From: Bradyrhizobium sp. CB2312
GTDB taxonomy: Bacteria; Pseudomonadota; Alphaproteobacteria; Rhizobiales; Xanthobacteraceae
NCBI RefSeq assembly: GCF_029714425.1
Contig: NZ_CP121668.1
Coordinates: 2,935,501 to 2,999,500 of the forward strand
DNA length: 64,000 nt
Reading direction: 5' to 3'
This document shows, one piece after another, positions 33,935 to 43,185 of this stretch. A program made the position numbers and the translations under genes. The notes beneath the pieces were generated by a model that was given only the letters and a program-made list of their open reading frames with translations, ran no database searches and was not told where the DNA came from. The first letter of the stretch is position 1. Each line of letters starts with the position of its first letter.

Positions 33935-35551
33935 ATGACAATCGCATGCCGCGTCCTGATGATCTATCCGAAGTTCGTTCCGAATTCGTTTTGGAACTAT
34001 GCGGAGGCCTGCGAACTCGTCGGCGCGAAGTATCCCACGGCGCCGCTTGGCCTGATCACCGTCGCCGCTATGTTGCCGAAGCATTGGGACATCCGGCTCG
34101 TCAACCGCAATACCGAGGCGTTGACAGATGCGGACCTCGATTGGGCCGATCTTGTGATGATCGGCGGTATGCTCAACCAGCAGCCGGATGCCATCTACCT
34201 GATCGATCTCGCCCACCTGCACGGCAAGCCAGTATGTGTTGGCGGGCCGGACGTCTCCTCTAGCCCGCATCTTTACGCGGACGCGGACTTTCAGGTGATC
34301 GGCGAGGCCGAGCATGTCATCGAGCAGTTTATCGCCGCCTGGGAAAGCGGCGAACGCAAGGGCGTGTTCATCGCCGAGAAATTCAAGATTGATGTCACGC
34401 TGAGCCCGATGCCTCGCTACGATCTGCTTAACTTCGATCACTATCTATACATCGGCGTGCAGTATTCGCGTGGCTGCCCGTTCACCTGCGAGTTCTGCGA
34501 TATTATCGAGCTGTATGGTCGCGTGCCGCGTACCAAGACCAACGATCAGATTCTCGCCGAGCTGCAGGCGCTCTACGATCACGGTTATCGCGGGCATGTC
34601 GATTTCGTTGACGACAATTTCATCGGCAACAAGAAGAACCTGCGCACCTTGATGCCGCGGCTCAAAGCCTGGCTGGAAGAGCACGACTATCCATTCGAGT
34701 TCTCAACCGAAGCCTCGATCAACATCGCGGACGACAGCGAGCTGCTGCAGGCAATGAAGGATGCGAACTTCTTCGCGATCTTCGTCGGCATCGAGAGCCC
34801 GGATCCCGAGACGCTCGTGCAGATGAAGAAGAAGCAGAACACCAAGCGCAACATCGCCGAGTGCATTCACAAGATTTACGGCTACGGCATGTTCGTCACC
34901 GCTGGTTTCATCGTCGGGTTCGACAATGAAAAGGCCTCGATAGGACAGGCGATGGCCGACCTCATCGAGGAGACGAGCATTCCAGTCTCCATCGTTGGGC
35001 TTCTTTATGCGCTGCCCGGCACCCAGCTCACACGGCGGTTGGCCACGGAGGGCCGCTTGCACCGCGGCCATGACCTTATGAACGTCGAGCAGGCGGGCGA
35101 TCAGTGCACGCTTGGGTGCAATTTCGATACCAAGCGTCCACTTCGTGACATCCTTTCCGATTACAAGGCCGTGCTCGGGCACGTCTACAGTCCGGCGGCA
35201 TATGCGGGACGGCTGTCCCGTCTCGCAGCCATGCTCGACCGATCCGACCGGCGCCGCGATCTGCCGGATGGCGATGTGCGCAAGAGGCTTGGCGGCATCG
35301 ACAGCCTAAACAAGATTATGCGGGCTCTGCCGAAAGTTCGTGAGCCGTTCTGGAAGACCTTTGTCGAAGTCGCCAAGACCAATCCGGGCGCGCTGCGTTA
35401 CATCGTGATGCTGATGGCGTTGTACATGCACCTCGGGCCGTTCTCGGAACGCGTGATCGGCGAGATTGACCGCCGCATTGCCGAGTTGGACGATGTACCT
35501 CCACTAGGGGCTACCGCGGCCAGTCAAGTGCTACCTCCAGCGACGGTGTAG
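33935..35551 (+). CDS. B12-binding radical SAM protein, HpnP-like
   Basis: A 538-residue enzyme. The N-terminal Rossmann/cobalamin-binding domain has RVLMIYPKFVPNSFWNYAEA, APLGLITVAAMLP and CVGGPDVSSSPHLY. The radical SAM core carries CxxxCxxC at Cys181, Cys185 and Cys188 (YSRGCPFTCEFCDI), then VDFVDDNFIGNKKNL and FFAIFVGIESPDPETL. The C-terminus is the extra domain usual in this group. HpnP methylates hopanoids at C-2 in bradyrhizobia and Rhodopseudomonas, and this protein reads much like it from memory, but no hopanoid genes are adjacent, so the family call is firmer than the substrate. ATG 33935 chosen. Confidence 0.82.
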   Translation: MTIACRVLMIYPKFVPNSFWNYAEACELVGAKYPTAPLGLITVAAMLPKHWDIRLVNRNTEALTDADLDWADLVMIGGMLNQQPDAIYLIDLAHLHGKPVCVGGPDVSSSPHLYADADFQVIGEAEHVIEQFIAAWESGERKGVFIAEKFKIDVTLSPMPRYDLLNFDHYLYIGVQYSRGCPFTCEFCDIIELYGRVPRTKTNDQILAELQALYDHGYRGHVDFVDDNFIGNKKNLRTLMPRLKAWLEEHDYPFEFSTEASINIADDSELLQAMKDANFFAIFVGIESPDPETLVQMKKKQNTKRNIAECIHKIYGYGMFVTAGFIVGFDNEKASIGQAMADLIEETSIPVSIVGLLYALPGTQLTRRLATEGRLHRGHDLMNVEQAGDQCTLGCNFDTKRPLRDILSDYKAVLGHVYSPAAYAGRLSRLAAMLDRSDRRRDLPDGDVRKRLGGIDSLNKIMRALPKVREPFWKTFVEVAKTNPGALRYIVMLMALYMHLGPFSERVIGEIDRRIAELDDVPPLGATAASQVLPPATV

Positions 35552-35870
35552 CCACAGCCACTGATCGGGATATTCGCGGATCCAGCCGTCGATGACCGAT
35601 GTGACCGCCTGCACCATTCACTGAATGTCGATTTGTCCTCCGGCATCGCGGACCGGCTTCACTTCTTCGGACAATTCGCCACGAAAGCGCTGTCCGGGCA
35701 GCCGGATAATGCGCGCGCCATGAATCGGGCACTCAATCTGCCGCAGCAGATCTAGTGCACGGCGCGCGGCGCAATCGACTAACTGATCGCGCCAACTGCG
35801 TCGCTGCCACGCCAGCCGATCGGGGCGACTGCGCGCCGCGCCGCCAAATCAGAAATCGACTTCGCGCCAT
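35531..35870 (-). pseudogene. lipid A (lauroyl) acyltransferase, C-terminal relic
   Basis: The minus strand reads LLRQIECPIHGARIIRLPG, FRGELSEEVKPVRDAGGQID, then TGA (35618-35620), then VQAVTSVIDGWIREYPDQWL and LHRRWR with stop at 35531. This is the C-terminus of an LpxL/HtrB-type acyltransferase with one nonsense codon. The N-terminal HxxxxD half is not recognisable upstream. It overlaps the 3' end of the radical SAM gene by 21 bp. Confidence 0.75.
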
Positions 35871-36098
35871 GCTGCCGCATCTTTCGATATGCAAACGCGT
35901 CAGTGGTCGAACGCGGTTAGGACCTTCAAGAACAGGGGCCGGGACGCCATCGAAAGTGCGTACTACGCCGCGCGATTTCAGTTGGCCCACCGTGTTAGGC
36001 CGAGCGAGAAGGTCCGACGATCGGCGATTCCATCGACGGATGCTCCTTCGCAGACCCCTCCAATGTGCTATTCTCATGGCATAGGCCATAGGTATCCC

Positions 36099-39000
36099 AT
36101 GACAGGTACTGCAGAGTGGCTCGCATCGATCGGTTTGGCGGAGTACGCCCAGCGTTTCGCTGAGAACGCCATCGATTTCTCGGTCGTTGGCGATCTCACG
36201 GAGCAGGACCTCAAGGATCTTGGCGTCCTGCTTGGGCACCGGCGCAAGATTCTGCGCGCGATTGCCGAACTCAAGAGTGAAGGCGTCGTATCAGTCCAAA
36301 CGTCCGCTAAACCAGCGCCGCGAGACAGCGCCGAGCGGCGCCAATTGACGGTCATGTTTTGCGATCTGGTGGAGTCGTCGGCACTTGCGACCCGACTGGA
36401 TCCAGAGGACCTGCGCTCGATAATCGGTGCTTATCACGACTGCATCGCTGGTGTTATCGCCCGGAATGAAGGCGTCATCGCGCGGTACATGGGGGATGGC
36501 GTGCTTGCCTATTTCGGCTATCCCCAAGCGCACGAGGACGATGCCGAGCAGGCGACACGCGCGGGGCTGACACTGGTCGATGCCGTGGCCAACCTCCAGA
36601 CAGATATCGGTACGAGACTACAGGTCCGCGTCGGCATCGCCACCGGAATGGTCGTCGTGGGTGATCTGATTGGCGAAGGCGCCGCCAAGGAGCACGCAGT
36701 CATTGGTGAGACACCGAACCTGGCCGCTCGCCTGCAGCAGTTCGCCGAGCCCGGTATGGTGCTGATCTCCGAGAGTACGCACCAGCTCACACATGGACAT
36801 TTCGAATACCGCGATCTCGGCTCTGTCGTGCTCAAAGGATGGGCGGAGCCAATACCTGCCTGGCAGGTACTCGGGATCAGCGGAGTGGAAAGCCGCTTCG
36901 AAGCGCAGCACAAGACTCGGTTGACGCCGCTAATCGGGCGTGACGAGGAGATCGAGCTGCTGTTGCGGCGCTGGCAGCACGTCGCATCGGGTGAAGGCTG
37001 CGTCGTGGTTCTAACTGGAGAGCCAGGTATCGGTAAGTCGCACATCGCGCTGGCCCTTCAAGAGCGGCTCAAAGCCGAACCACACATTACGATCCGCCAT
37101 TTCTGCTCGGCACACCACACCAACAGTGCGCTTTACCCGTTCATTGCCAATCTCGAACGTGCCGCCCGGTTCGAGCGAGGCGAGACGCCGACGGAGAAGT
37201 TTGCCAAGCTTGAAGCTCTGCTGTTGCGGTCCGGCGCCGATGCAGATCGCGTGGTGCCGGCCCTGGCCAACCTTCTGTCGCTTCCGCTCAACGACCGCTA
37301 TCGCCTGCCCGAGATGACCCCGCAGACCCGCAAGGACATGACGCTGGCGGCGTTCCTGGCCGAGCTTGAGGCATTGGCGGCGCAGCGGCCAGTGTTCGTC
37401 ATATTCGAGGATGCCCATTGGGCGGATCCAACTTCGCTGGAGCTGCTCGCTGTTACACTGGAAAAGCTGCCGCGGCTTCGAGTGCTGCTGCTGATCACCG
37501 CGAGACCGGAGTTCGCGCCGCCCTGGCCTGGTCATGCACATGTGACGACGATCTCGCTCACACGGCTTAGTCGGCGCAACGGGGCGGCGTTGGTCGAGCG
37601 TGTCACGGCCGGGAAGACGCTCCCGGAGGAGGTCATGCACCAAATCCTCGCCCGTACCGATGGCGTACCCTTATTCGTCGAGGAACTGACGAAGACCGTG
37701 CTGGAAACAGGGCTGTTACAGGAGAGGGACGACCATTACACGCTCAGCCGTCCGCTACCATCGATGGCGATTCCAACGACGTTGAGCGCATCGCTGATGG
37801 CCAGGCTCGACCGATTGGCTCCAGTGAAATACGTGGCTCAGATCGGCGCCGTCGTGGGACGCGAGTTCTCTTACGAACTGCTGAGCGCCGTTGCCGAGTT
37901 GCCAAGGCAGACGCTAGAGGAGGCGCTCGCCCAGCTGGTTCGGGCGGAGCTGATATTCTGCCGCGGCGAGATACCTCGTGCGGTCTATACTTTCAAGCAT
38001 GCGCTCGTGCGAGATGCCGCAGAATCGGGGCTTCTGAAGAGCCGGCGCGCAGCACTGCACGCCACCATCGCGGACGTGTTCGAGCAACGGTTCCCGGAAA
38101 TTGTGGAGGCTCAACCCGAGACTCTCGCACTCCACCTTACGGAGGCGGGACTGTTCGAAAAGGCAGGAGAATATTGGCTGCAGGCGGGGAGGAAGGCGGC
38201 CATGCGCTCCGCCAACCTCGAAGCTATCGCACACCTGCGCAAGGGCATCGAGGTGCTCGCCCATTTGGCTGACGGCGCTCGGAAGGACAGACGAGAGCTT
38301 GATTTCCAGTTCGCGCTGGGACCATGCTTGATCGCTACCCAGGGACCGGCCTCGCCACATGCGGTGGCGATCTTCGCTCGAGCGCGCGAGCTGTGCCAGC
38401 GCCTCGAGGATCCCCCCGAGCAACTACAGATCATGTTCTGGTTGACCACTGCGAGTGTCATTCGTGGTGAGTTGCCGGTTGCCGTGGAAATGATCTCGGC
38501 GCTGCTCGAACTCGCGGAGGCGCGGGGCGATCGACCAACGTTGCTCAACGCGATGCGCGGGCAAGGCATGATTCGACTTTTCATGGGACATCTCGAAGGA
38601 GCCCACGACGTTATCGTACGGGCCTTCGAAGCGTTCGAGGCAAGCAACGAGCAGGACAGATTGGCGGCGCGTGCCGCTGGCCAGGATGCGGGCGTGGCCG
38701 ACCTTGCCCTGATGTCGTGGGCGCTCTGGCTGCTGGGCCGCCCCGATACCGCACTCGCACGACTGGATACCGCCATTCAGCGTGCCGACGCCATCGGTCA
38801 TCCGCATTCGCAGGCCTATGGATGCTACTATGCGTCCATTCTCCACGCTCTTCGGGGCGAGTTCCCGGCTGCGCACGCTTCTGCCGAACGCTGTCTTGCC
38901 TTGTCGGAGGAGCACGGATTTCGGCAATGGAGAGGATTGGCGCGCGCCGTTCGGGGGATAAGTGCCACCTTTCTTGATCCTTCGTCCGCCGCGCTCGCGG

Positions 39001-39458
39001 AAATCCAGGCTGCGATGAACGAATATCGCAACGCGGGCTATCAGCTCGGCATCACGGCCCTCTACGTGCTCCTGAGCCCGGCCTTATTGTCGATCGGTCA
39101 GCGCGAGGCCACGCTCGAGCTGATCGAGCAGGGGCTTGCCACAACCAACCGCAATAGCGAGCGGATATTTGAGGCCGAACTGTATCGACTGAAGGCGCGC
39201 GTGCTGCTCTTTGATGACGTACCGGGAGCCGGTGCCGAGGCGCAATCACTGTTCGAGTGCGCGCTGACAACTGCAAGAGGCCAACACGCCAAGGCCCTTG
39301 AACTTCGAGTTGCAGTTGACCTCGGCGCCTTGTGGATCGATCAAGGCAGACGCAAGGAAGCGCTCGACCTGCTCGCCCCCGTCTATGCGGGGTTCACCGA
39401 GGGCTCTGAAACGCAGGATCTCAAGCAAGCAAAGGCGCTACTTCACCGACTTCGGTAA
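36099..39458 (+). CDS. SAM domain-adenylate cyclase-AAA ATPase-TPR signalling protein
   Basis: A 1,119-residue protein. Residues 1-60 form a SAM domain (EWLASIGLAEYAQRFAENAI). About 80-255 is a class III nucleotide cyclase: RQLTVMFCDLVESS and YMGDGVLAYFGYP provide the two metal Asp residues, and GETPNLAARLQ the Asn/Arg pair, so activity is likely. The STAND/AAA module has Walker A GEPGIGKSH (Lys313) and Walker B VFVIFEDAHWADPTS. The last 400 residues are TPR-like helices. ATG 36099 begins the SAM domain; the frame stays open upstream but overlaps relic sequence. Probably a sensor making cAMP in response to a bound partner. Confidence 0.88.
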   Translation: MTGTAEWLASIGLAEYAQRFAENAIDFSVVGDLTEQDLKDLGVLLGHRRKILRAIAELKSEGVVSVQTSAKPAPRDSAERRQLTVMFCDLVESSALATRLDPEDLRSIIGAYHDCIAGVIARNEGVIARYMGDGVLAYFGYPQAHEDDAEQATRAGLTLVDAVANLQTDIGTRLQVRVGIATGMVVVGDLIGEGAAKEHAVIGETPNLAARLQQFAEPGMVLISESTHQLTHGHFEYRDLGSVVLKGWAEPIPAWQVLGISGVESRFEAQHKTRLTPLIGRDEEIELLLRRWQHVASGEGCVVVLTGEPGIGKSHIALALQERLKAEPHITIRHFCSAHHTNSALYPFIANLERAARFERGETPTEKFAKLEALLLRSGADADRVVPALANLLSLPLNDRYRLPEMTPQTRKDMTLAAFLAELEALAAQRPVFVIFEDAHWADPTSLELLAVTLEKLPRLRVLLLITARPEFAPPWPGHAHVTTISLTRLSRRNGAALVERVTAGKTLPEEVMHQILARTDGVPLFVEELTKTVLETGLLQERDDHYTLSRPLPSMAIPTTLSASLMARLDRLAPVKYVAQIGAVVGREFSYELLSAVAELPRQTLEEALAQLVRAELIFCRGEIPRAVYTFKHALVRDAAESGLLKSRRAALHATIADVFEQRFPEIVEAQPETLALHLTEAGLFEKAGEYWLQAGRKAAMRSANLEAIAHLRKGIEVLAHLADGARKDRRELDFQFALGPCLIATQGPASPHAVAIFARARELCQRLEDPPEQLQIMFWLTTASVIRGELPVAVEMISALLELAEARGDRPTLLNAMRGQGMIRLFMGHLEGAHDVIVRAFEAFEASNEQDRLAARAAGQDAGVADLALMSWALWLLGRPDTALARLDTAIQRADAIGHPHSQAYGCYYASILHALRGEFPAAHASAERCLALSEEHGFRQWRGLARAVRGISATFLDPSSAALAEIQAAMNEYRNAGYQLGITALYVLLSPALLSIGQREATLELIEQGLATTNRNSERIFEAELYRLKARVLLFDDVPGAGAEAQSLFECALTTARGQHAKALELRVAVDLGALWIDQGRRKEALDLLAPVYAGFTEGSETQDLKQAKALLHRLR

Positions 39459-39521
39459 TTCTGCCTGGACGACAGATATTGGAGTCTGGCTCAACGGTCG
39501 TAGAGCTGCTTTACCTTGGCA

Positions 39522-40775
39522 CTACGCATCCGCTCGCTCTCGGCATCTATGATACGTATCTTGCACCTTTTGCCATCCCACCTTGTCGTTCTTCTCCGGA
39601 TGCTCATTTATGAAGTGTGGCCCGTCATGCGGCGGAAGGTCTCGATGTGCGTGATACCTCTTGATGGCCTGTTCCGCCGCGGCTTTTCCCAGCTCCCGCC
39701 CGTTATAGAGGTTGCTGTGATTCCATTTGAAATTGATGTGCCCCGGCACCTGGATCTCGACGATTATGCCGTCCCATTTGGGCTGGTCGTACTGCACGTG
39801 ATATTTGAAGATCCTGACGTCGTCCTCGCCAACGGTCGCTGCGAATAACTGGCAGAGATTCGCCAGGGCATCATGAAGGTCTTTCGGTTTGCGGACCTGC
39901 CCGGAATCGACGATCCTGCTCACCCATATTTCGTCCAGATCACGGTGCTCCTCGAGCAAGCTCTCGAAGTTGACCGTGTCGACCAGCGCTCCCTCGCAGT
40001 AAGTAACTCCGTCGATCTCTACGGTTTCTTCGATGAAGGGAAGAGCTGAACACGCACATAGGCTGGACGCGCTGATTGGCCCTTTGTACTCTTTCTTGTC
40101 GCTTTGCTGGGTCATTGGTCGGTTGGAAAACAACGCGAGCTTATGGTCGTCAAGATTCCAGGCGTTGTGAAATATGAAGGGGAATGGTTCAGCCTTTTCA
40201 AGCGCCTTGAAATTTATGCTCTTCATGAATTGGCTATGCGGATAGTTGATCTTGGAGAGGCCAGTGACGTGGGACAGGTACATCATGGACGTGAGATAGC
40301 GAACGAAAGGATTGGGTGCCAGCACCTGGTTAAGGATCCATCTGTTGATGTCTCCCTCGTCCGGGATCGTGAACTTCTGTTGAGGGAACCAGAGCGACAG
40401 AGTATCCCTGACGGCGTTCATCATGCTCGATGGGTCCCATAAATGCTGATAGTTCTTGGGATCCATGACGAAGCTGGTCAGAGCCCTGCTAATGCTTCCT
40501 GCCCAATCTGGACCGAACACGGTGTTGATGGGAAAGCGCTTATAGCTTTCGTTGTCTCGAAACACGCCATTCTTGAAGAATTGATAGGTCTTTTCCGCCC
40601 TGGCTTTGTTTTCAACTCCATCAAATTGATTGTAGACAATCCCAACCCAGGCGCCGATGCAGGACAACGCCCACACGTCAAACCTTATGTCCGCATTGGC
40701 GAGAGCTTCCAGAACACCGATGTGCAGTCCTGCTGCCGGACCGCCTCCGCCGAGTGCAATAGCTCTCTTCACCAT
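39522..40775 (-). CDS. patatin-like phospholipase-family protein with divergent catalytic motifs
   Basis: A 417-residue protein. The oxyanion glycine loop is excellent (AIALGGGGPAAGLHIGVLEA). The expected GxSxG reads ALSCIGAWVG, with Ser kept but flanking Gly changed. The expected DG(A/G) reads EGALVDTVNF, with Glu in place of Asp. Activity is therefore uncertain: a divergent acyl hydrolase or a lipid-binding relative. GGAGGAAACCAA before ATG 40775 is strong, so a longer upstream start is unlikely. It converges on the cyclase gene, 63 bp away. Confidence 0.82.
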   Translation of the reverse strand: MVKRAIALGGGGPAAGLHIGVLEALANADIRFDVWALSCIGAWVGIVYNQFDGVENKARAEKTYQFFKNGVFRDNESYKRFPINTVFGPDWAGSISRALTSFVMDPKNYQHLWDPSSMMNAVRDTLSLWFPQQKFTIPDEGDINRWILNQVLAPNPFVRYLTSMMYLSHVTGLSKINYPHSQFMKSINFKALEKAEPFPFIFHNAWNLDDHKLALFSNRPMTQQSDKKEYKGPISASSLCACSALPFIEETVEIDGVTYCEGALVDTVNFESLLEEHRDLDEIWVSRIVDSGQVRKPKDLHDALANLCQLFAATVGEDDVRIFKYHVQYDQPKWDGIIVEIQVPGHINFKWNHSNLYNGRELGKAAAEQAIKRYHAHRDLPPHDGPHFINEHPEKNDKVGWQKVQDTYHRCRERADA

Positions 40776-41135
40776 TTGGTTTCCTCCACTCAATTTATCG
40801 CAGCACTTATTCTCCAATCGGATTAATGAATTGCGTGGCGATGTCGAGGTTCGACGGGTTCTATAACATGCCGCCCGCACCGGCACACGGCGGCCAAGAA
40901 CGCAACTCAGCGTATCGCAGTCTGGCCCGTCTAATTGTGAACCAGTTCACCTTTGATGTTTGTCACGAGAGCGTGGGTATTTGGCGTCGTCTTTTGCGCG
41001 CATGGCGGATGCGGCGATACCAAGAACTCGGTGCGCCTGGCTGAACTCTCGCATCCGCGGACGTTACGCTGCTTCGCGTCGGCAGACGATGGGCCAAAGC
41101 GTGTGTTCGCGAGCGACAGCCCTGTCTTCCCGCAA
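40776..41135. other. 360 bp with no recognised gene
   Basis: This lies between the start of the patatin-like gene and the GntR relic. It should hold the promoter of the patatin-like gene, but I cannot point to -35/-10 elements with confidence. No repeat is seen. Confidence 0.4.
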
Positions 41136-41357
41136 TCAATCGCCGCGCTTCACCACGAACTGGACGCGTTCCCCTGCAAATCGGGTCTCATGATAGACGA
41201 TCGGGCGCCTGTCGCGGTCGACGTCGACGCTCTCGACCGCAAGGATGGGCGTCATCGCGGATTGTCGCAGATATCGAACGTCGTCCTGCGAGGGATTTCG
41301 CGCAACGAGGCGGGTCCGCTGACGGCGACCCAGCTTGCGCAAGGTCGCGCGCTCCAT
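41136..41357 (-). pseudogene. GntR/UTRA (HutC/PhnF-type) regulator, C-terminal fragment
   Basis: About 73 residues: RTRLVARNPSQDDVRYLRQS, then TPILAVESVDVDRDRRPIVY and HETRFAGERVQFVV to TGA at 41136. These are the last strands of the UTRA effector domain. The DNA-binding domain and most of UTRA are missing, cut at about 41350 where a MarR fragment on the other strand begins. Confidence 0.7.
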
Positions 41358-41610
41358 CGAATTGCTGGTGCGTCGAGGGTTGATTTATCGTGACGTGGAT
41401 AAGGCCGACCGCCGCCGCACCAGCCTGAGCCTCACGGCCGATGGCCGCAAGGTCTACAAGGACATTGAGAAATTCGTCGTTAGGGTCGAGCGCAAGCTCA
41501 TGGCCGCGCTCGATCCGCACGAAGTCGAGGTTTTAAGGCGAAGCCTCGACAAGCTCGATCGGCAGCTGGAGACCGAGATCAAAGCGCAAGGCCGCGACAA
41601 TTTCCTATGA
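41335..41610 (+). pseudogene. MarR-family regulator, C-terminal fragment
   Basis: KVARSIELLVRRGLIYRDVD and KADRRRTSLSLTADGRKVYK are the recognition helix end and wing of a MarR protein, followed by the dimerisation helix (EVEVLRRSLDKLDRQLETEI) to the stop at 41610. The N-terminal 60 or so residues are absent. It abuts the GntR relic tail to tail with the N-termini of both lost at the junction. Confidence 0.65.
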
Positions 41611-41613
41611 CGG

Positions 41614-42250
41614 TCAGACCGTCCGAATGCCGTTCCTGATACCATCGGCGATCTGACTAATCTGCTCCTCGCTGATGATGAGAGGCGACGACAGGATCAG
41701 TGTATCGCCAACGGCGCGAATGAAGATTCCGTTTTCGAGACAATGGTTGGCCACGGCGCGGGCCCGTTGACCAGGAGCATTCGGGGCAGCCTCGATCTCT
41801 ACGGCCCCAAGTAGCCCGAGGTTGCGAATGTCGCGGACCACGCCGCCGGCGCTCCTGATGTCGTGAATGGCGGCTTCCCATTTTCCGGCCATGCGCGCGA
41901 CTCTCTCGAAGATGCCTTCCTCCTGATAGACATCGAGCGTGGCAATCGCGGCGGCGCAGGCAAGCGGGTGGCCGGAGTAGGTGTAGCCATGAGCGAATCG
42001 ACCGTGGCCTCCGGTCCCTGCGACATGGCGTCATGCACGTGCTGATGGATCAGCACGCCGCCCATGGGAACGGCGCCGTTGCTCATCCCCTTGGCGCAGG
42101 TGACGAGATCGGGCGTGACGCCCAAAGCCTGCGCGGTAAAGGGCGCTCCCAGTCTCCAGAAGCCTGTGACGACCTCGTCGAAGATCAGCGGGATGCCGGC
42201 CGCCGCCGCTGGGCGGGATACCGCTCGGCCGGCCAGCAAAAAATGTGTTC
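41614..42250 (-). pseudogene. class III aminotransferase, frameshifted C-terminal half
   Basis: The minus strand reads GIPLIFDEVVTGFWRLGAPF and TPDLVTCAKGMSNGAVPMGG (PLP Asp and Lys regions), shifts frame near 41998, then continues as FAHGYTYSGHPLACAAAIAT and on to GDTLILSSPLIISEEQISQI and the stop at 41614. The N-terminal half is missing. The family is the omega-aminotransferase/beta-alanine:pyruvate type. Confidence 0.8.
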
Positions 42251-42324
42251 TCCCAAGCATTGCGTTCCGATGGGTCTTCGCTTAACGAAACTAGATCTGA
42301 ACTCTAGAGTGGAAACTTAGAGCA

Positions 42325-42915
42325 GTGAGTCGGTATGGAGCGGCGAAATCCGCGATACTTTCAGCGGGTCTTAGAACCTTTGAAAAGGTTGGGTTCGACG
42401 GCGCCACCGTGACGTCAATCTGCGCCCTGGCCGGGGCGTCGAACGGGAGCTTTTTTCATTTTTTCGGATCGAAGAAGGGGCTGGCCGCGGAGCTGCTCCT
42501 TGCCGCGCTTCGTTCGTATCATTCGGCCATGCTGGCACCGCTGGCTTCTTCTCCCGACGCGAAGACCGGCGTCGCAATGTTGGTTGCAGCGCATCTTGGA
42601 TGGGTCGTGGAACAGCGGCGGGATGCCAAGTTTCTGTTTGAGCAGTCGCGAGCGGAATGGCTGGCGGACTTCCGCAAGGAGCAGCAGGCGGAGAACGAGG
42701 CCTTTCGAAATGGACTCGCGAGCTGGTTCGATCCACTCGTGGCATCGGGCGCTGCGCGCGAGATGCCGATCTCGATCTTCATCAGCCAGATCATTGGTCC
42801 AGCGCAGATATTCTGTCGGGCGTGGCTGTCGGGTCGCGAGCGCAGCGATCCGCGAACGCATGCCCAGATCCTTTCACAATGCGCAATTCGATCGGTCGTT
42901 GTGGAGAGTCGATGA
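42325..42915 (+). CDS. TetR-family transcriptional regulator
   Basis: A 196-residue regulator. The N-terminal helix-turn-helix is AILSAGLRTFEKVGFDGATV and TSICALAGASNGSFFHFFGS then KKGLAAELL. The C-terminal helical ligand domain starts near residue 75. GTG 42325 is used; no better start is nearby. The 5-bp inverted repeat CTAGA-N7-TCTAG just upstream (42290-42310 region) may be its operator. It sits among pseudogenes, so its target genes may have been lost. Confidence 0.82.
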   Translation: MSRYGAAKSAILSAGLRTFEKVGFDGATVTSICALAGASNGSFFHFFGSKKGLAAELLLAALRSYHSAMLAPLASSPDAKTGVAMLVAAHLGWVVEQRRDAKFLFEQSRAEWLADFRKEQQAENEAFRNGLASWFDPLVASGAAREMPISIFISQIIGPAQIFCRAWLSGRERSDPRTHAQILSQCAIRSVVVESR

Positions 42916-43185
42916 TCGTACACACTGGAGGCAGCATCAGATCGAGGGCCCCTTCGAGTGCGTGTCTGCTCTGTTGCGCCGCCGGCTAAGGAGCCTTGTG
43001 CCGAAGGGACATCGCTCCCGAAATGACGCTTTGCGACAACGAGACTCAACGAACGGCCGAACTGTGTCTGCCGGTCGTTGGGTGGCGTTCGAAGAGACCG
43101 TGTTTCGGGCAACCGTGCTCGATGGCGAAAAGCAGTTCGTCCCGCTAATCCATATCATCTTGCGCCATATAGCCTTTGAGCTTCT

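Noticed and set aside
36099..40775. CBASS-like defence system call for cyclase plus patatin-like protein
   Set aside because: The cyclase is class III, not CD-NTase, the genes are convergent rather than an operon, and the patatin motifs are degenerate. Kept only as a low-confidence idea.
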